In this document: positions 18,567 to 28,190 of the stretch, one piece after another
Layout: each line of letters starts with the position of its first letter
Position numbering within the stretch: the stretch's first letter is position 1
Origin: Leishmania infantum JPCM5
Lineage: Eukaryota; Euglenozoa; Kinetoplastea; Trypanosomatida; Trypanosomatidae
Reading direction: 5' to 3'
Length of the DNA stretch: 64,000 nt
NCBI RefSeq assembly: GCF_000002875.2
Contig: NC_009400.2
Span: 441,574 to 505,573, forward strand
Notes under the pieces: model-generated
Told to the model about the DNA's origin: nothing
Database searches by the model: none
What the model saw: only the letters and a program-made list of their open reading frames with translations
Program-made: the position numbers and the translations under genes

Positions 18567-19744
18567 GATTGCGCAGTCGAAGGAATGAGGGAAGGGGGAG
18601 GTGCTGTGGACGGGAAGGTTGGGTTGGTGGGGCGTTGCTGAAGTGATGGGCCGCTACGCAGACACACACGCACAACAGCAGCAGTAGCGTAAATACGGCT
18701 CTCGCTCTCTGTTCCCCGGGTGAGTTGACGTGTGTGTGTGTGTGTATGTGTGTGTGTGTGTGTATGTGTGTGTGTCGATGTTGTAGAGCGGCGGAGGACG
18801 AGCGGGAGGGAAGCGAAGTAGGGAGATGATGCAGACAAGAATCCAATATATATATATACCGCGCCACATCAGAAAAAGGGAGGCGCATGAGGAGGGGGGG
18901 GGAAGGGCGCAAATAATAGGCGGCTACGTGCATGTGCGGCTGCCGCTGCTCTGAAGCCCCGCTGCCGCACAAGGCGAGAGGGAAGAAGGAAAGGGGCGCC
19001 TGCAAAACGTGTGAGGTGCAGCGCACGGAGAGGGCTGCATCGGCGTGTTGGGCGTCGAGGGGTGTGCGTGAGGGTTGTCGCCCCGCGTGCGCATGTGCAG
19101 ACGCTCGTGCGCCGCCGACGCCTGCAGCTTGGATCTCACTTGGGCCCACGTCCTTGTTCTGTTGGCGCTCTGGAAAGGCCAACCCAACACCCAACACGAA
19201 TACAGACAGACAACACACAGTCACCTCCTCCCCTCTCTGCCCTGCTCTGCACGCGCGCCATCTTACAGAAGGCCACGCGCGTAAGCTCGGACGGCCATGC
19301 AAGGCCTGAGAGACGACGAAAGAGAGAGAGGGCGTAGAAGCACAGGCACTCTTACTCTAACTGGCACATCCGAGGCAAGTGACACCGCCCCGCACGCACA
19401 CACATACACGTCGCCCTACGAGAGGGGGGGGGGAGTGGAACGGAGAAGGGGAAGGGTGGGCGGATGGGCACCGACGTGCAAAACCACACGTAAGAGAGGA
19501 AACCACCACCACACCGGCCACGCGCGCTGCGTCTCCAGCACATCGGGGGTGGGGTGGAGCACATCTTGACCCCTTTCTCCGCCTTTCGGTTGCGCCGCAA
19601 ATCAGCTTCTCCCTGTCACCTCAAAGGATGTGCAGGGCAGTGGAGGGTTCCCCACCTGGCCGTTTGCAAGGGATCGTGACAGGGGACAACAATAAGCGCG
19701 CCTGCTGATGATAAGTGGCTTTCTCATGTGGGCGCCAGGCTTTT
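18567..19744. other. Intergenic region
   Basis: Contains a long GT microsatellite, a short TA run near 18847-18858, and pyrimidine-rich minus-strand sequence before L39e. The rest is the 3' UTR of the delta-COP gene. No gene seen. Confidence 0.6.
18729..18774. repeat. Interrupted (GT)n microsatellite
   Basis: GT repeat of about 46 bases with two interrupting AT steps, about 160 bases upstream of the L39e start on the minus strand. Confidence 0.9.
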
Positions 19745-21355
19745 TTACAGCACCTGCACACTGTCACTCACCAAGCGCAACTGCTGGCTGAAGGGCACCG
19801 CGTTGCCGTTCTGGGTCGACACCACCTCCGTCACATTAACGTGCGCGATGCTGACCTGGGAAGAGAGGGCAACGCGGATTGGGAAGAAGAGCTCCTCGCC
19901 GTTGGCGCCGTGGTCGCTGTCCGCGGCGATCTCAATATTGCCGCTCGTATTTTGGTGACCATCCACGGCGTCGATCGTCCAGATCACGTGCTGGCCGTCC
20001 ACCGCCTGGTACGTGCCTGTTGACGGCTGCACATCTTGCAGGCTGGCGCCGTAGAGAGGGATGACCAAGCGCACGGGCTGCAGCGGCCGCGTGTTCGGGT
20101 CGGCCAGCTCGTACTCGATCGTAATGCTGCTTGACTCTGGCCAGCACGTGAAGTTAATCGGTGCGGTGACGGAGGAGTTGGAGAGACGCCATCGAAGAAT
20201 GGTGACCGGCTGCTGCACCGGAAACGGCTTGCCGTCCGCCATGGCGAGCACCTGGTCACTGGCGAACAGCGTCTTGTTCACCTTGGCGTGCGCGCGGAAC
20301 GTGAAGGCGTCGCTCACCGGCGCCAACATGAGCTTGATGTGGTCCTGCTGCGGGTCTGCCACGAGGACAGTGAGCTCACCCTTGATGTCTATCGGAGTCG
20401 GCTCGCCCTCACGCTGCAGCGTTGCGCTCATCTTCTCTTCAACGGTAATGTTCACCGCCTCCTGCGGCACCATAGCAACCGGTAGTTCCACTGCGTTATG
20501 CCCCATCGCCACCGGGTCACTCGCCCCACCAAAGGCGTCAGGCGCCTGCGATGCCGTGATGCCCATCTCCTTCTGGATCTTGCTGCTGATGTCGGTCTTG
20601 CGTGCCTTGCCAAGACACATGCCGCTGCGCGGCGCTGCCGCCATCTTAAGGGGAGCGGATGTGTGCGAGCTGATCGTCGCCGAAGGCGCCGGGTACGCCG
20701 TCTCCATGCCACCACCGCCGCCGGTGTACAGGCTCATGTTGCCGCCAGCGGCAGAGCTGCTGCCGAAGCCGCCGTAGTTCGGGTCATCAGAGCTGATGCC
20801 GCCGTACACGCCACCAGTCGGGCCGCCGCCAGCCATGCGCCGCTCGCGCATCTTGCGCGCGTGCTCGGCCGTAATCTTCTTCGCCTCTGCCATTTGCCGC
20901 TGCTTCTCCTCGAGCGCCATGCGCTCCTCGTACGAGTCCATCTCGAGGTACACGCGAATCTGCTCCACTGTGCTGTTCTCGCGCTTCCCGCACACTACTA
21001 CCTCGTCGAGGGCGAAGAAAACTTCGAAGGAGTGCGCTTCCAGCGAGGCCTCCGTGATGCCCTCCGGCACGTACTCGGGAATCAACCGACCCATGAGATG
21101 CAGCGTGGCAAGGTCCTCGACGATGTTGCTCTTCGTTGTCGTGACCAACACCAGGAAAAGCTCCTCGATGGGCTGGTAGACGTAGCGCACCGTGCCGGCG
21201 TCGATGTACGTGACCTGCTTGCTCATCGACGACTCGAGCAGCCGCGGGAAGGCGGAGAGAAGACCTTCGATGCGGACGCGGCTAATGTCCGTGAACTGAC
21301 GCGCAAGCACGATGCGGCCCTGCTTGTTTACAACTCCGGCAGAGATGACGGTCAT
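19745..21355 (-). CDS. ARCN1: Coatomer subunit delta (delta-COP / archain), 536 aa
   Basis: The N-terminal ~140 residues are a longin domain close to human archain: RQFTDISRVRIEGLLSAFP and VRYVYQPIEELFLVLVTT are near-copies of the family. A charged helix follows (SYEERMALEEKQRQMAEAKK), then a Gly/Ala-rich linker. From about residue 308 there is a mu-homology domain, with GELTVLVADPQQDHIKLML and a C-terminal immunoglobulin-like part with FTCWPESSSITIEYEL. Delta-COP is part of the COPI coat that returns Golgi vesicles to the ER. The length is near the usual 510-550. ATG 21355 aligns with the family start and is preceded on the mRNA strand by a pyrimidine-rich stretch ending GTTGCAG, a probable splice acceptor. 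The upstream open frame is UTR. Confidence 0.96.
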   Translation of the reverse strand: MTVISAGVVNKQGRIVLARQFTDISRVRIEGLLSAFPRLLESSMSKQVTYIDAGTVRYVYQPIEELFLVLVTTTKSNIVEDLATLHLMGRLIPEYVPEGITEASLEAHSFEVFFALDEVVVCGKRENSTVEQIRVYLEMDSYEERMALEEKQRQMAEAKKITAEHARKMRERRMAGGGPTGGVYGGISSDDPNYGGFGSSSAAGGNMSLYTGGGGGMETAYPAPSATISSHTSAPLKMAAAPRSGMCLGKARKTDISSKIQKEMGITASQAPDAFGGASDPVAMGHNAVELPVAMVPQEAVNITVEEKMSATLQREGEPTPIDIKGELTVLVADPQQDHIKLMLAPVSDAFTFRAHAKVNKTLFASDQVLAMADGKPFPVQQPVTILRWRLSNSSVTAPINFTCWPESSSITIEYELADPNTRPLQPVRLVIPLYGASLQDVQPSTGTYQAVDGQHVIWTIDAVDGHQNTSGNIEIAADSDHGANGEELFFPIRVALSSQVSIAHVNVTEVVSTQNGNAVPFSQQLRLVSDSVQVL

Positions 21356-21592
21356 CTTCGCGACAGCCTGCAACCAGGGAGGGGTGTGCGATGCAGGAGA
21401 GAGGCCGAGAGAAAGGAATGCGACAGCGAAGGGGGGAGGGAGAGAGGCGTTAGCCCATCTGATGATGACGGCGGTGGCGATGGTGGCGATGATGTGGGCG
21501 CTGCCAACGAAAAAAGAGGAAGCGACAACGAACAAAAAGGGAAGCTGATGCGATGCACGGCTGCGACGGATGCTGCGGCCCCGTTGTTATTG

Positions 21593-21605
21593 CCCCCCCC
21601 CCCCC
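21593..21605. repeat. Poly-C run (13)
   Basis: Thirteen consecutive C on the plus strand, in the 5' flank of delta-COP. Confidence 0.9.
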
Positions 21606-22284
21606 AAACATGCAAGCGTGCACATGTGGTGGCGGTGGACAGGGGAAGCGAAAAGTGGTGGTGTGGGGGAGGGAGGAAGGGAAGGAGAGGGGAGACAGGA
21701 GAAAGATAAGAGCATACCAAGGACGCCAACACGTAGGGAGAGGGAGCTATGCATGGGGTGAGCTGCCTGCTCTTACCTTAACGACACGCCACGCCGCGCT
21801 TCCTCCTTTCGCTTTCACCATCGACAAGGGCCATGCACACACAGGCGCCCTTGCCTTCCATCCAAAAAGAGAGCGGCGGCTCGCACCGTGCATCGGGGTA
21901 GAGGGTGGGTGGGCGGGGAGAGACAGAGACAGAGAGAGAGGCGACTTGCCCCATCTATGAGCCCATCGACTTTGACACAGACCTGCTCTTAAACTCTGCC
22001 TTGCCATGGCGCGGATGCCGCACGTCAGCCCCTCGCCCCCCCCCCCCCCCACCACCGCCCTGCCCCTTCGCTAAGCTGCCTTTCTCCGCGCCCTCCTCGC
22101 ATCAACTCTTTCAATTCTGTTTTTTTTTCTTTTAGGGGTATCTTCGTGGCTTGCTCGCTGTGCGGACAACATCCCGTTCACTTTCAAGCACATACGTCTA
22201 CATCAGCACACAAAGACACAGTGCATGCCTCTCCCACTCGACCTAGAAGGGGGGGGTCAGCGGTGGGAGCGGGGGCGAGAGACC

Positions 22285-22309
22285 CGATAGAGGCGCTGCG
22301 CCTCTATCG
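22285..22309. other. Perfect 11-bp hairpin, 3-base loop
   Basis: CGATAGAGGCG (22285-22295), loop CTG, then its exact complement CGCCTCTATCG (22299-22309). It sits about 120 bases downstream of the channel gene stop on the minus strand, so it would be in that gene's 3' UTR. Confidence 0.8.
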
Positions 22310-22430
22310 AAGTCGACGGCAAACACATAGGCTAAACACACGAAAGGCGGGGGCGGGCGAGACAAACAAGCCCCCTCTCGCCGTCTTTCCTCCTCCCCTC
22401 TTCTGTGTCGTCGCCGGCGTGGCGCCTCAG

Positions 22431-25400
22431 CTACACCGTCGGAGACGGTGGCTCGTCGTTGGACATGGCTGGCTCGGTCGCGGCGCAGAGGATAGCGTTG
22501 CCCTCCAGCGTCGTGCGCGGCGAGGATGGGCCACTCGATTGCAAGCGCATCTGCAACAGCGACTGCGCCAGCTCATCATCGGCTCGCTGCTCCTCGTAGC
22601 TGCGCAGTGGCGGCGGTGGTGGCAGGGTGGAGGCGTGACGGCGACTCGGAGGGCCACTGCTACCCTCGTGGGTGTGCGCAGCTGTCACCACTGTCGGTAT
22701 GCTCGCATAGGTCAGCTTATGATTTGCCGCGCCGTCTTGCGCGTTTTCCGTGGCGGCCACCGCGGGCATGGGCGTCGCCACAACAGCCATCTTCTGCCCA
22801 GTGTTGTCCGGCACGACTCTGGAAAGATCGCTCGTGGACACGGTGGCCGCCGTACGCAGCCTACTGTTCACGCTTGGCGGCACCGCGGCGGAGGCCTGAG
22901 TTGGCGATACATCATGGCCGTCCATCAGCTGCGTGTGCATTGAGTGGGGCGCTTCGCCCCTGCCTTGATTGAAGTCGTCGCTGTCGTTGCGAGGTAGGCT
23001 TCGTGCAGCGGCACCGCCGTCGCTGCTGTCGTGATCCGCCATGTCACCGTACCTGTACTCGCCGACGTACTCGTCCTCCATGTCGAGGTCCCTGTACACA
23101 CTCGCATCCTCCTCAAACCATGTCATCCCACGGTCCCAGTACCGCTCCACCACGAAGTCCGTGTTCTTCATTGATCGCAGCTCGGCCGCGGCGTTGATGA
23201 CCGCGAGCCGCTGGTGCTTCGGCTGGTAGCGCATGGTCAGCCCCGGCTTACGGGGCAGTAGGTGGCTCAGGAAGGGGTTCCGCGTGGCGTCGAACAGAAC
23301 CTGCTGCAGTGTGACGTTCTCGTAGCGGTCGAGGGCACCCTCCTCCTGCACGGCGCTGTTGCGGGTGTTGGGACTGCGTCGCTGCTCTGCTGCGTCGTCT
23401 TCGCTCTCGTACGGGTCGTCGGAGCCGGCGTACACGTGAGAGGGGAAGCCGTCGGCGGCCGCAACGCCAGCCGACAAGGATGGGGGTGATACGTGAACGC
23501 TCGTGCCTGCGTTGCCGGCGGACACCTCTGCGGCGTGCTTGGGCGGGAACCCCCGTAGCGGCGTTGTGACTGTCGGCGCCGACGTCGCCTGCTGCACCGC
23601 GTGCTGGCTGTAGAAGTGATGGGCCTTCCGTGCGAAGTGTCGCGCGTTCGCCAGCGACGCCGTCCACTTGCGGGTCTGCACGTAGACGTAAATCGTCAGC
23701 CCCACTCCTGTGCCCAGCGCCAGCGAACACATGACGACGCCGCCTTTGTGGGCGCGGAGGCTCATGAGGAGCACGCCACACGTCTCGGAAAAGCAGTACA
23801 ACCACATGACGCAGCGGATGACCTGCGCCGCCACGCCGAAGTCGGTGCAGTCGTGCGCGGGGGACAGGGTGGGGCGATAGCGGTCGCACTGCTTTGCGCG
23901 CTGACTCCAGTAGCGCACAAAGAAGTAGCAGACGACGAGGAGGCCGAGCAGCGGCGCTGTCATGTGGAAGAGAAGCCCCATGGATAGCACCATCAAGTCG
24001 AAACTGAGCAGCCGCGGGAACTCGAACTCGCAGGGGAGAAAGAGGGCGTCGTAGTTGCGCTGGACGTGCGCCCGCCCGCGGAAGAGCAGCACTTTCAGGA
24101 TCCCTACCGGGTCAAGCAGGTCAACCCACGTGGAGAGGCACGTGGCGGTGATGACCTTGGCGTAGAAGTAGCCGTTGCTGGGCGAAATGCAGGAGACGAA
24201 GAAGTTGATGATGGCGTCATGGTCGGAGTTGGCGAGGAGGTCTGCGAGGCGGCTCACAGCACCTTGGAAGGCGGCCTGAAAGATGACAGCCGTGACGACC
24301 ATGAAGACGTACTGCATGTAGAGCTGGCCGCCATCGCACTCGGCACGGTTGAAGGCGCCCATCGCGCGGACCAGGAAACGAATAATATGCGGCAGGGCAA
24401 TGTTGAGGAGGGCGAGCGCGCCGACGGGCAGGTAGGCATTGATCAACGACCTCATCCACTTCGGCAGTTCGGAGTACTTTCGCAGCACCGCTATGCTTGA
24501 AATCTCCGACAGCTGCTCCAGCGAGCCCAGGATACTGATCGGGATGGACCAGGTCAGGAGGAGGACAACGTACAGCAGAAAGATGAGGATGAAGCGCAAC
24601 CAGAGCGCGCAGCGGCCGGCGGTGAGACTGCTCTGGAAGATGCGGCCCGGCGGCCCGGCGATGGTGGCGGTCAAAGACGAGAAGAGGCCCCCAAAGCGAG
24701 CCGTGAAGAGCTGCGTGAACTCGTGTGCGCACAGCGAGTCCTTGAAGACGACGAAGGCAGCGCCGGCGACTTGCTGCTGCGGCACCCGCTCCAGCGCCAT
24801 GTTCATGTCGCGCACACAGCGGAAGAAGACGGCCTCGTAGTACGGCACGGCCGGCATCTTGTCGCAGCAGGCTGGAAACGGGGCGCGCATCATCAACACG
24901 GCGTCTCTCCCGTCGTCTGCATGGCTGTCGTGTCTCGCTGCCACGTCTTCAAAGGCGATATCCTCGTTGCTCACCACCACGCTTGCCGTTCGCCCTGGAG
25001 AGAACCGAGCACTGCGGAGGCCGCGGCGGCCTCGCCCCACCGTGGCCGATGCCCGTGTCTCGTGCCGCAGTGTCAGGCGACGCTGCAGCGCCTTCTCGTC
25101 TGCGATAGCTTCCTGCAAGTTGGCCATGGCCGCCTCCGTGTCTGCGATGATTTCAAGCGTTCCGAGCGGCGGTTCACGTGTGATCAAAATCTGCTCCACG
25201 CTCTCCGGCTCCGTGAAGGCGGCGTCGGATCGGCGAACCACGTAGTAGTGCATGCCAGCGGTGGAGAAGAGGCAGTTAAGCCCTGGGCAGTCGCACACAA
25301 CGTAGCTGGCTTCACTGTCACTCTCCCCATCAAAGCCGTTGCTGTTGTCGAGCCGCGCTGGTGGATTGCCCGTGCCCCCGCCACGCCGCCGCTGGGCTCC

Positions 25401-26753
25401 GCTGCCGGGGCTTGTTGCCGCCGTCGCCGCCAGCGAGTTCGACGCGGAGGGGGAGGGCGACGCGTTCGGAAAGTAGACGGAGAGCCGAAGAAATGCCTCC
25501 CGAAATGCGCGGTCGGTGCGGACGTCGGTCGTGTCGAGCCCGCGAACGCACACGACACGGTAGCCGAGCGCGTGGCGCATCTGGTTCGCCATCACGGCCT
25601 CCGCATACTTCCCCACTTTCTTGAGGTACAGGAGAGTGAGGGAGACGAGAACTACGCAGAAGCAGAGGTTCAGCATCCCCACCCCCATCCACCGCTGGCT
25701 GCGTGGGCTAATGTTCAGCACCGTCAAGTCGTAGAGGCCGTGCAGCGCCACTACGCCACACCCGAGGCCGTCGCCGCGGTAGTAGCAGTACGGCTTTCGC
25801 AACTCGCACCCCGTCGCGTTGTTGTCCTGACTTTTGCAGTCGTGGATGTCGCGCTGGATGAGGGTGTGCTCCATGTAATTATCTTTCTGCGCGATCACCA
25901 TGATCCACACGGTGAAGAGTTCGCCGAGGAACATGAGGGAGAAGAAGAACTTCAGGGTGAAGAGGTAGACGGCGACGAGGGGGTCGACGGCGGTCTTCGG
26001 CAACACCTGCAAGGACGCCGTCGCGCCGTCTGAGGTGCCGGGTAAGCTCGTCCGGCTCCATGACTCTTCCAGGGCGCCGTAAGACCGCATTGAGGGCGTG
26101 TGTCGGGGAGAGAAGTCCGGGGAGCCCGCTGCGGCTGAGGCTCCGTCTCGGCCGCAGCGCTGTGACCCTGGTTGAGCAGCGTGACTCCCGTTTCGGCGGC
26201 GATGCGCGGGGTAGGACGGCGCCTGCAGTGGTACGAAGGACCGATCGCTCGTCTGCCGCGTCGGTAGCGTGGGGGTCTGGTAGTGCACCGGCGAGAGGGC
26301 GCTGTGTTTGCGGTCGCGTAGCGAGGGCTCCTCGATGCTGATCCAGTCTTGCCACGTAGGCCGCACGAAGAAGGTGGAGAGGTACGGTAGGCTGATGCCA
26401 AGCCGCTTGCGTCGCGTGACGGAGTGGCCATGGCTGCCGTGCGGGTGTACCGTGTGCTCTGCGAAGACGATTTCAGTCAGCGGCGAGGACGGCGGCGGTA
26501 CATTGAGCAAGCCTCCCTGCGTCACACGCCGCGCCGCCGCGACGGCTGCCGCAGAGGCAGCTCTAGTGAGCGGCGCTGGCTCTACGGTATGGTTCGGCCG
26601 ATAGAACCGCTTGATCCACAGGATGGGGGTGTAGCTGAGGAATGCCATGCACCCACCAAGCACGACGAGCAAGATGCCGCCGGCGATGAACGATAAGTAG
26701 ATGCCCTGATCATCGTACTTGGCATTGGGGGGGAGAGGGCTTGGGACGCTCAT
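22431..26753 (-). CDS. TMEM63/CSC1/OSCA-like mechanosensitive cation channel, 1440 aa
   Basis: One hydrophobic segment opens the protein (IYLSFIAGGILLVVLGGCMAF, about residues 18-38), with two more around 260-285 and 360-385. A long soluble domain follows, and then a block of many membrane helices at about residues 704-1021. That arrangement (N-terminal TMs, cytosolic domain, then the conserved seven-TM RSN1/DUF221 region) is the CSC1/OSCA/TMEM63 layout. The family forms osmotically or mechanically gated cation channels in plasma or internal membranes; function here is inferred. The cytosolic part contains short hydrophilic insertions, and a tail of about 400 residues after the last TM is acidic and Ser/Ala-rich. 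The total is about twice the size of animal TMEM63. ATG 26753 precedes the first TM directly. Confidence 0.88.
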   Translation of the reverse strand: MSVPSPLPPNAKYDDQGIYLSFIAGGILLVVLGGCMAFLSYTPILWIKRFYRPNHTVEPAPLTRAASAAAVAAARRVTQGGLLNVPPPSSPLTEIVFAEHTVHPHGSHGHSVTRRKRLGISLPYLSTFFVRPTWQDWISIEEPSLRDRKHSALSPVHYQTPTLPTRQTSDRSFVPLQAPSYPAHRRRNGSHAAQPGSQRCGRDGASAAAGSPDFSPRHTPSMRSYGALEESWSRTSLPGTSDGATASLQVLPKTAVDPLVAVYLFTLKFFFSLMFLGELFTVWIMVIAQKDNYMEHTLIQRDIHDCKSQDNNATGCELRKPYCYYRGDGLGCGVVALHGLYDLTVLNISPRSQRWMGVGMLNLCFCVVLVSLTLLYLKKVGKYAEAVMANQMRHALGYRVVCVRGLDTTDVRTDRAFREAFLRLSVYFPNASPSPSASNSLAATAATSPGSGAQRRRGGGTGNPPARLDNSNGFDGESDSEASYVVCDCPGLNCLFSTAGMHYYVVRRSDAAFTEPESVEQILITREPPLGTLEIIADTEAAMANLQEAIADEKALQRRLTLRHETRASATVGRGRRGLRSARFSPGRTASVVVSNEDIAFEDVAARHDSHADDGRDAVLMMRAPFPACCDKMPAVPYYEAVFFRCVRDMNMALERVPQQQVAGAAFVVFKDSLCAHEFTQLFTARFGGLFSSLTATIAGPPGRIFQSSLTAGRCALWLRFILIFLLYVVLLLTWSIPISILGSLEQLSEISSIAVLRKYSELPKWMRSLINAYLPVGALALLNIALPHIIRFLVRAMGAFNRAECDGGQLYMQYVFMVVTAVIFQAAFQGAVSRLADLLANSDHDAIINFFVSCISPSNGYFYAKVITATCLSTWVDLLDPVGILKVLLFRGRAHVQRNYDALFLPCEFEFPRLLSFDLMVLSMGLLFHMTAPLLGLLVVCYFFVRYWSQRAKQCDRYRPTLSPAHDCTDFGVAAQVIRCVMWLYCFSETCGVLLMSLRAHKGGVVMCSLALGTGVGLTIYVYVQTRKWTASLANARHFARKAHHFYSQHAVQQATSAPTVTTPLRGFPPKHAAEVSAGNAGTSVHVSPPSLSAGVAAADGFPSHVYAGSDDPYESEDDAAEQRRSPNTRNSAVQEEGALDRYENVTLQQVLFDATRNPFLSHLLPRKPGLTMRYQPKHQRLAVINAAAELRSMKNTDFVVERYWDRGMTWFEEDASVYRDLDMEDEYVGEYRYGDMADHDSSDGGAAARSLPRNDSDDFNQGRGEAPHSMHTQLMDGHDVSPTQASAAVPPSVNSRLRTAATVSTSDLSRVVPDNTGQKMAVVATPMPAVAATENAQDGAANHKLTYASIPTVVTAAHTHEGSSGPPSRRHASTLPPPPPLRSYEEQRADDELAQSLLQMRLQSSGPSSPRTTLEGNAILCAATEPAMSNDEPPSPTV

Positions 26754-28190
26754 GATGGGAAGCTAAGGACGTTGGTTTGCGTTGCCCGGGGCTGCGCGTT
26801 CACGCGAGAGACGAGTACACAAAACACACACACACACACAGACAGATGGACGGACACGGGTGATCACATGGGGGTGTGGATATGCAAAGTCTGTGTGTGT
26901 GTGTGTGTGTGTCAGAAAGACGAGGAAGCACACGCGTAAAGAGGGAGTGAGGTAAGAAGGTAATGGCCGCGCAAGATGAAAGGGAAAGCGAATGGGCGAT
27001 ACGGTCAACAACACGTGTGGCAGTGATGGGCGTATGGGCAGAGGTTGGCAGGGGGGCCCGAGCTGGATCGTGTGTGTCGACGTAAGGAGAGAGAGATAGA
27101 AAGCCAAGACAGGTGCAGATACCTATACCGTAGAGCGCGTGTATGTGTGACGGTGCATTCGATGTGGAGCACTTAAGAACGGAAGTGTGCGTGCGCGCGC
27201 GCTTGTGAGGATGGAGAGAATTAGGGGTGAGAAGCCGTGTGCACGGAGAGGGAGTCCGCCAGCGCAAAGGCCCACCCCACACGCCCACGCACGCGACCGT
27301 GGGGATTGCAGAAGGAAAACCAACAGGAGAAGCACAAGAGTGAAACGGATGACGGCGACACGAGTACGAATGAGAAGAAGGACACATACAAACACACAGC
27401 GACAAGACGATGGGCGGTGCGCCGCTGCGGCTCAGCAGAAAGTGGTGGAGATCCTGCAAGATCGTGATGGCGGTGTGTGTGTGTGGGGGGGGGAGAGGGA
27501 TGGGGGTTGCGGGTAGAGAAAGACACTTCAGACGCACAGAGAGAGAGAGGGGAGTGAGGATGGGCGGCGATGCCGTCGCGTGCCGTCGTACACGCGCACA
27601 TGCGTACACATACACACACCCACCCTACCCGCCGCGACTCGAGAGGGAGGGGAAGCAAGATGGTGGGTGGATGGGTGGGTGGGGCACTGCTGCTGCCGCT
27701 ACTGACTTGAGGACACCCCCCAACAAAGCGGGAGGGAGGGCACGTGTGTGCCTCGGCTGCCTTTGAGAGGTTGCGTGTGCGGCTTTGGTGGCTCTCCTGC
27801 TTTTGGGTTGGATACATGATCGACGGCTGTGCGCCATGATGCCGCCTGCGGCTTGCGTGTGCTCTCTCGCTCTCGCTCTATCCGTGAGAGTAAGCCAGAT
27901 CACGCAAGGCGATCGACTCGATGTCCCTGGCAACTCCACGCCAACGCGACCCTCACGCGGGGCGAACACGCACATCCATGGGCGCAGACACACAGACGAG
28001 CACACGCTCACTGGAGGGCAAAGGGCGTTCCACCGCTGCGCAACTGTACATGTCCTCGCTGCATGCAGAGCATGAGAGAAGGAGACGGGGTGAGTGGGGA
28101 AGAGAAAACAAACAGGCGAGAAGGGGCCATGCACGAAGGACGGGAGACACGGGGCCCACCCGACACGGTCGCTGCTGCGGTTGCTTCGCC
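26754..28190. other. Intergenic region
   Basis: About 1.4 kb, T/C-rich on the minus strand, with GT/CA runs (for example 26892-26912) and G runs near 27483-27493. Long minus-strand open frames (up to 271 codons) have His/Thr/Ser/Cys compositions produced by CA and CT repeats and are not genes. Confidence 0.6.
26892..26912. repeat. (GT)n microsatellite
   Basis: About 21 bases of GT repeat upstream of the channel gene. Confidence 0.9.

Larger units (their letters stand above)
21356..22430. other. Intergenic region with hairpin and poly-C
   Basis: 3' UTR of the channel gene and 5' region of delta-COP. It holds a C13 run, another C-rich run near 22028-22040, T9 near 22121-22129, and a perfect 11-bp hairpin at 22285-22309. 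No gene seen. Confidence 0.6.

Noticed and set aside
20498..21709. Plus-strand open frame of 403 codons over delta-COP
   Set aside because: It is the complement of a confidently identified gene, with the His/Arg-rich composition typical of a GC-rich antisense shadow.
26800..27615. Minus-strand open frame of 271 codons between the channel and cyclophilin genes
   Set aside because: Cys/Val and His/Thr runs come directly from GT/CA microsatellites; this is UTR sequence.
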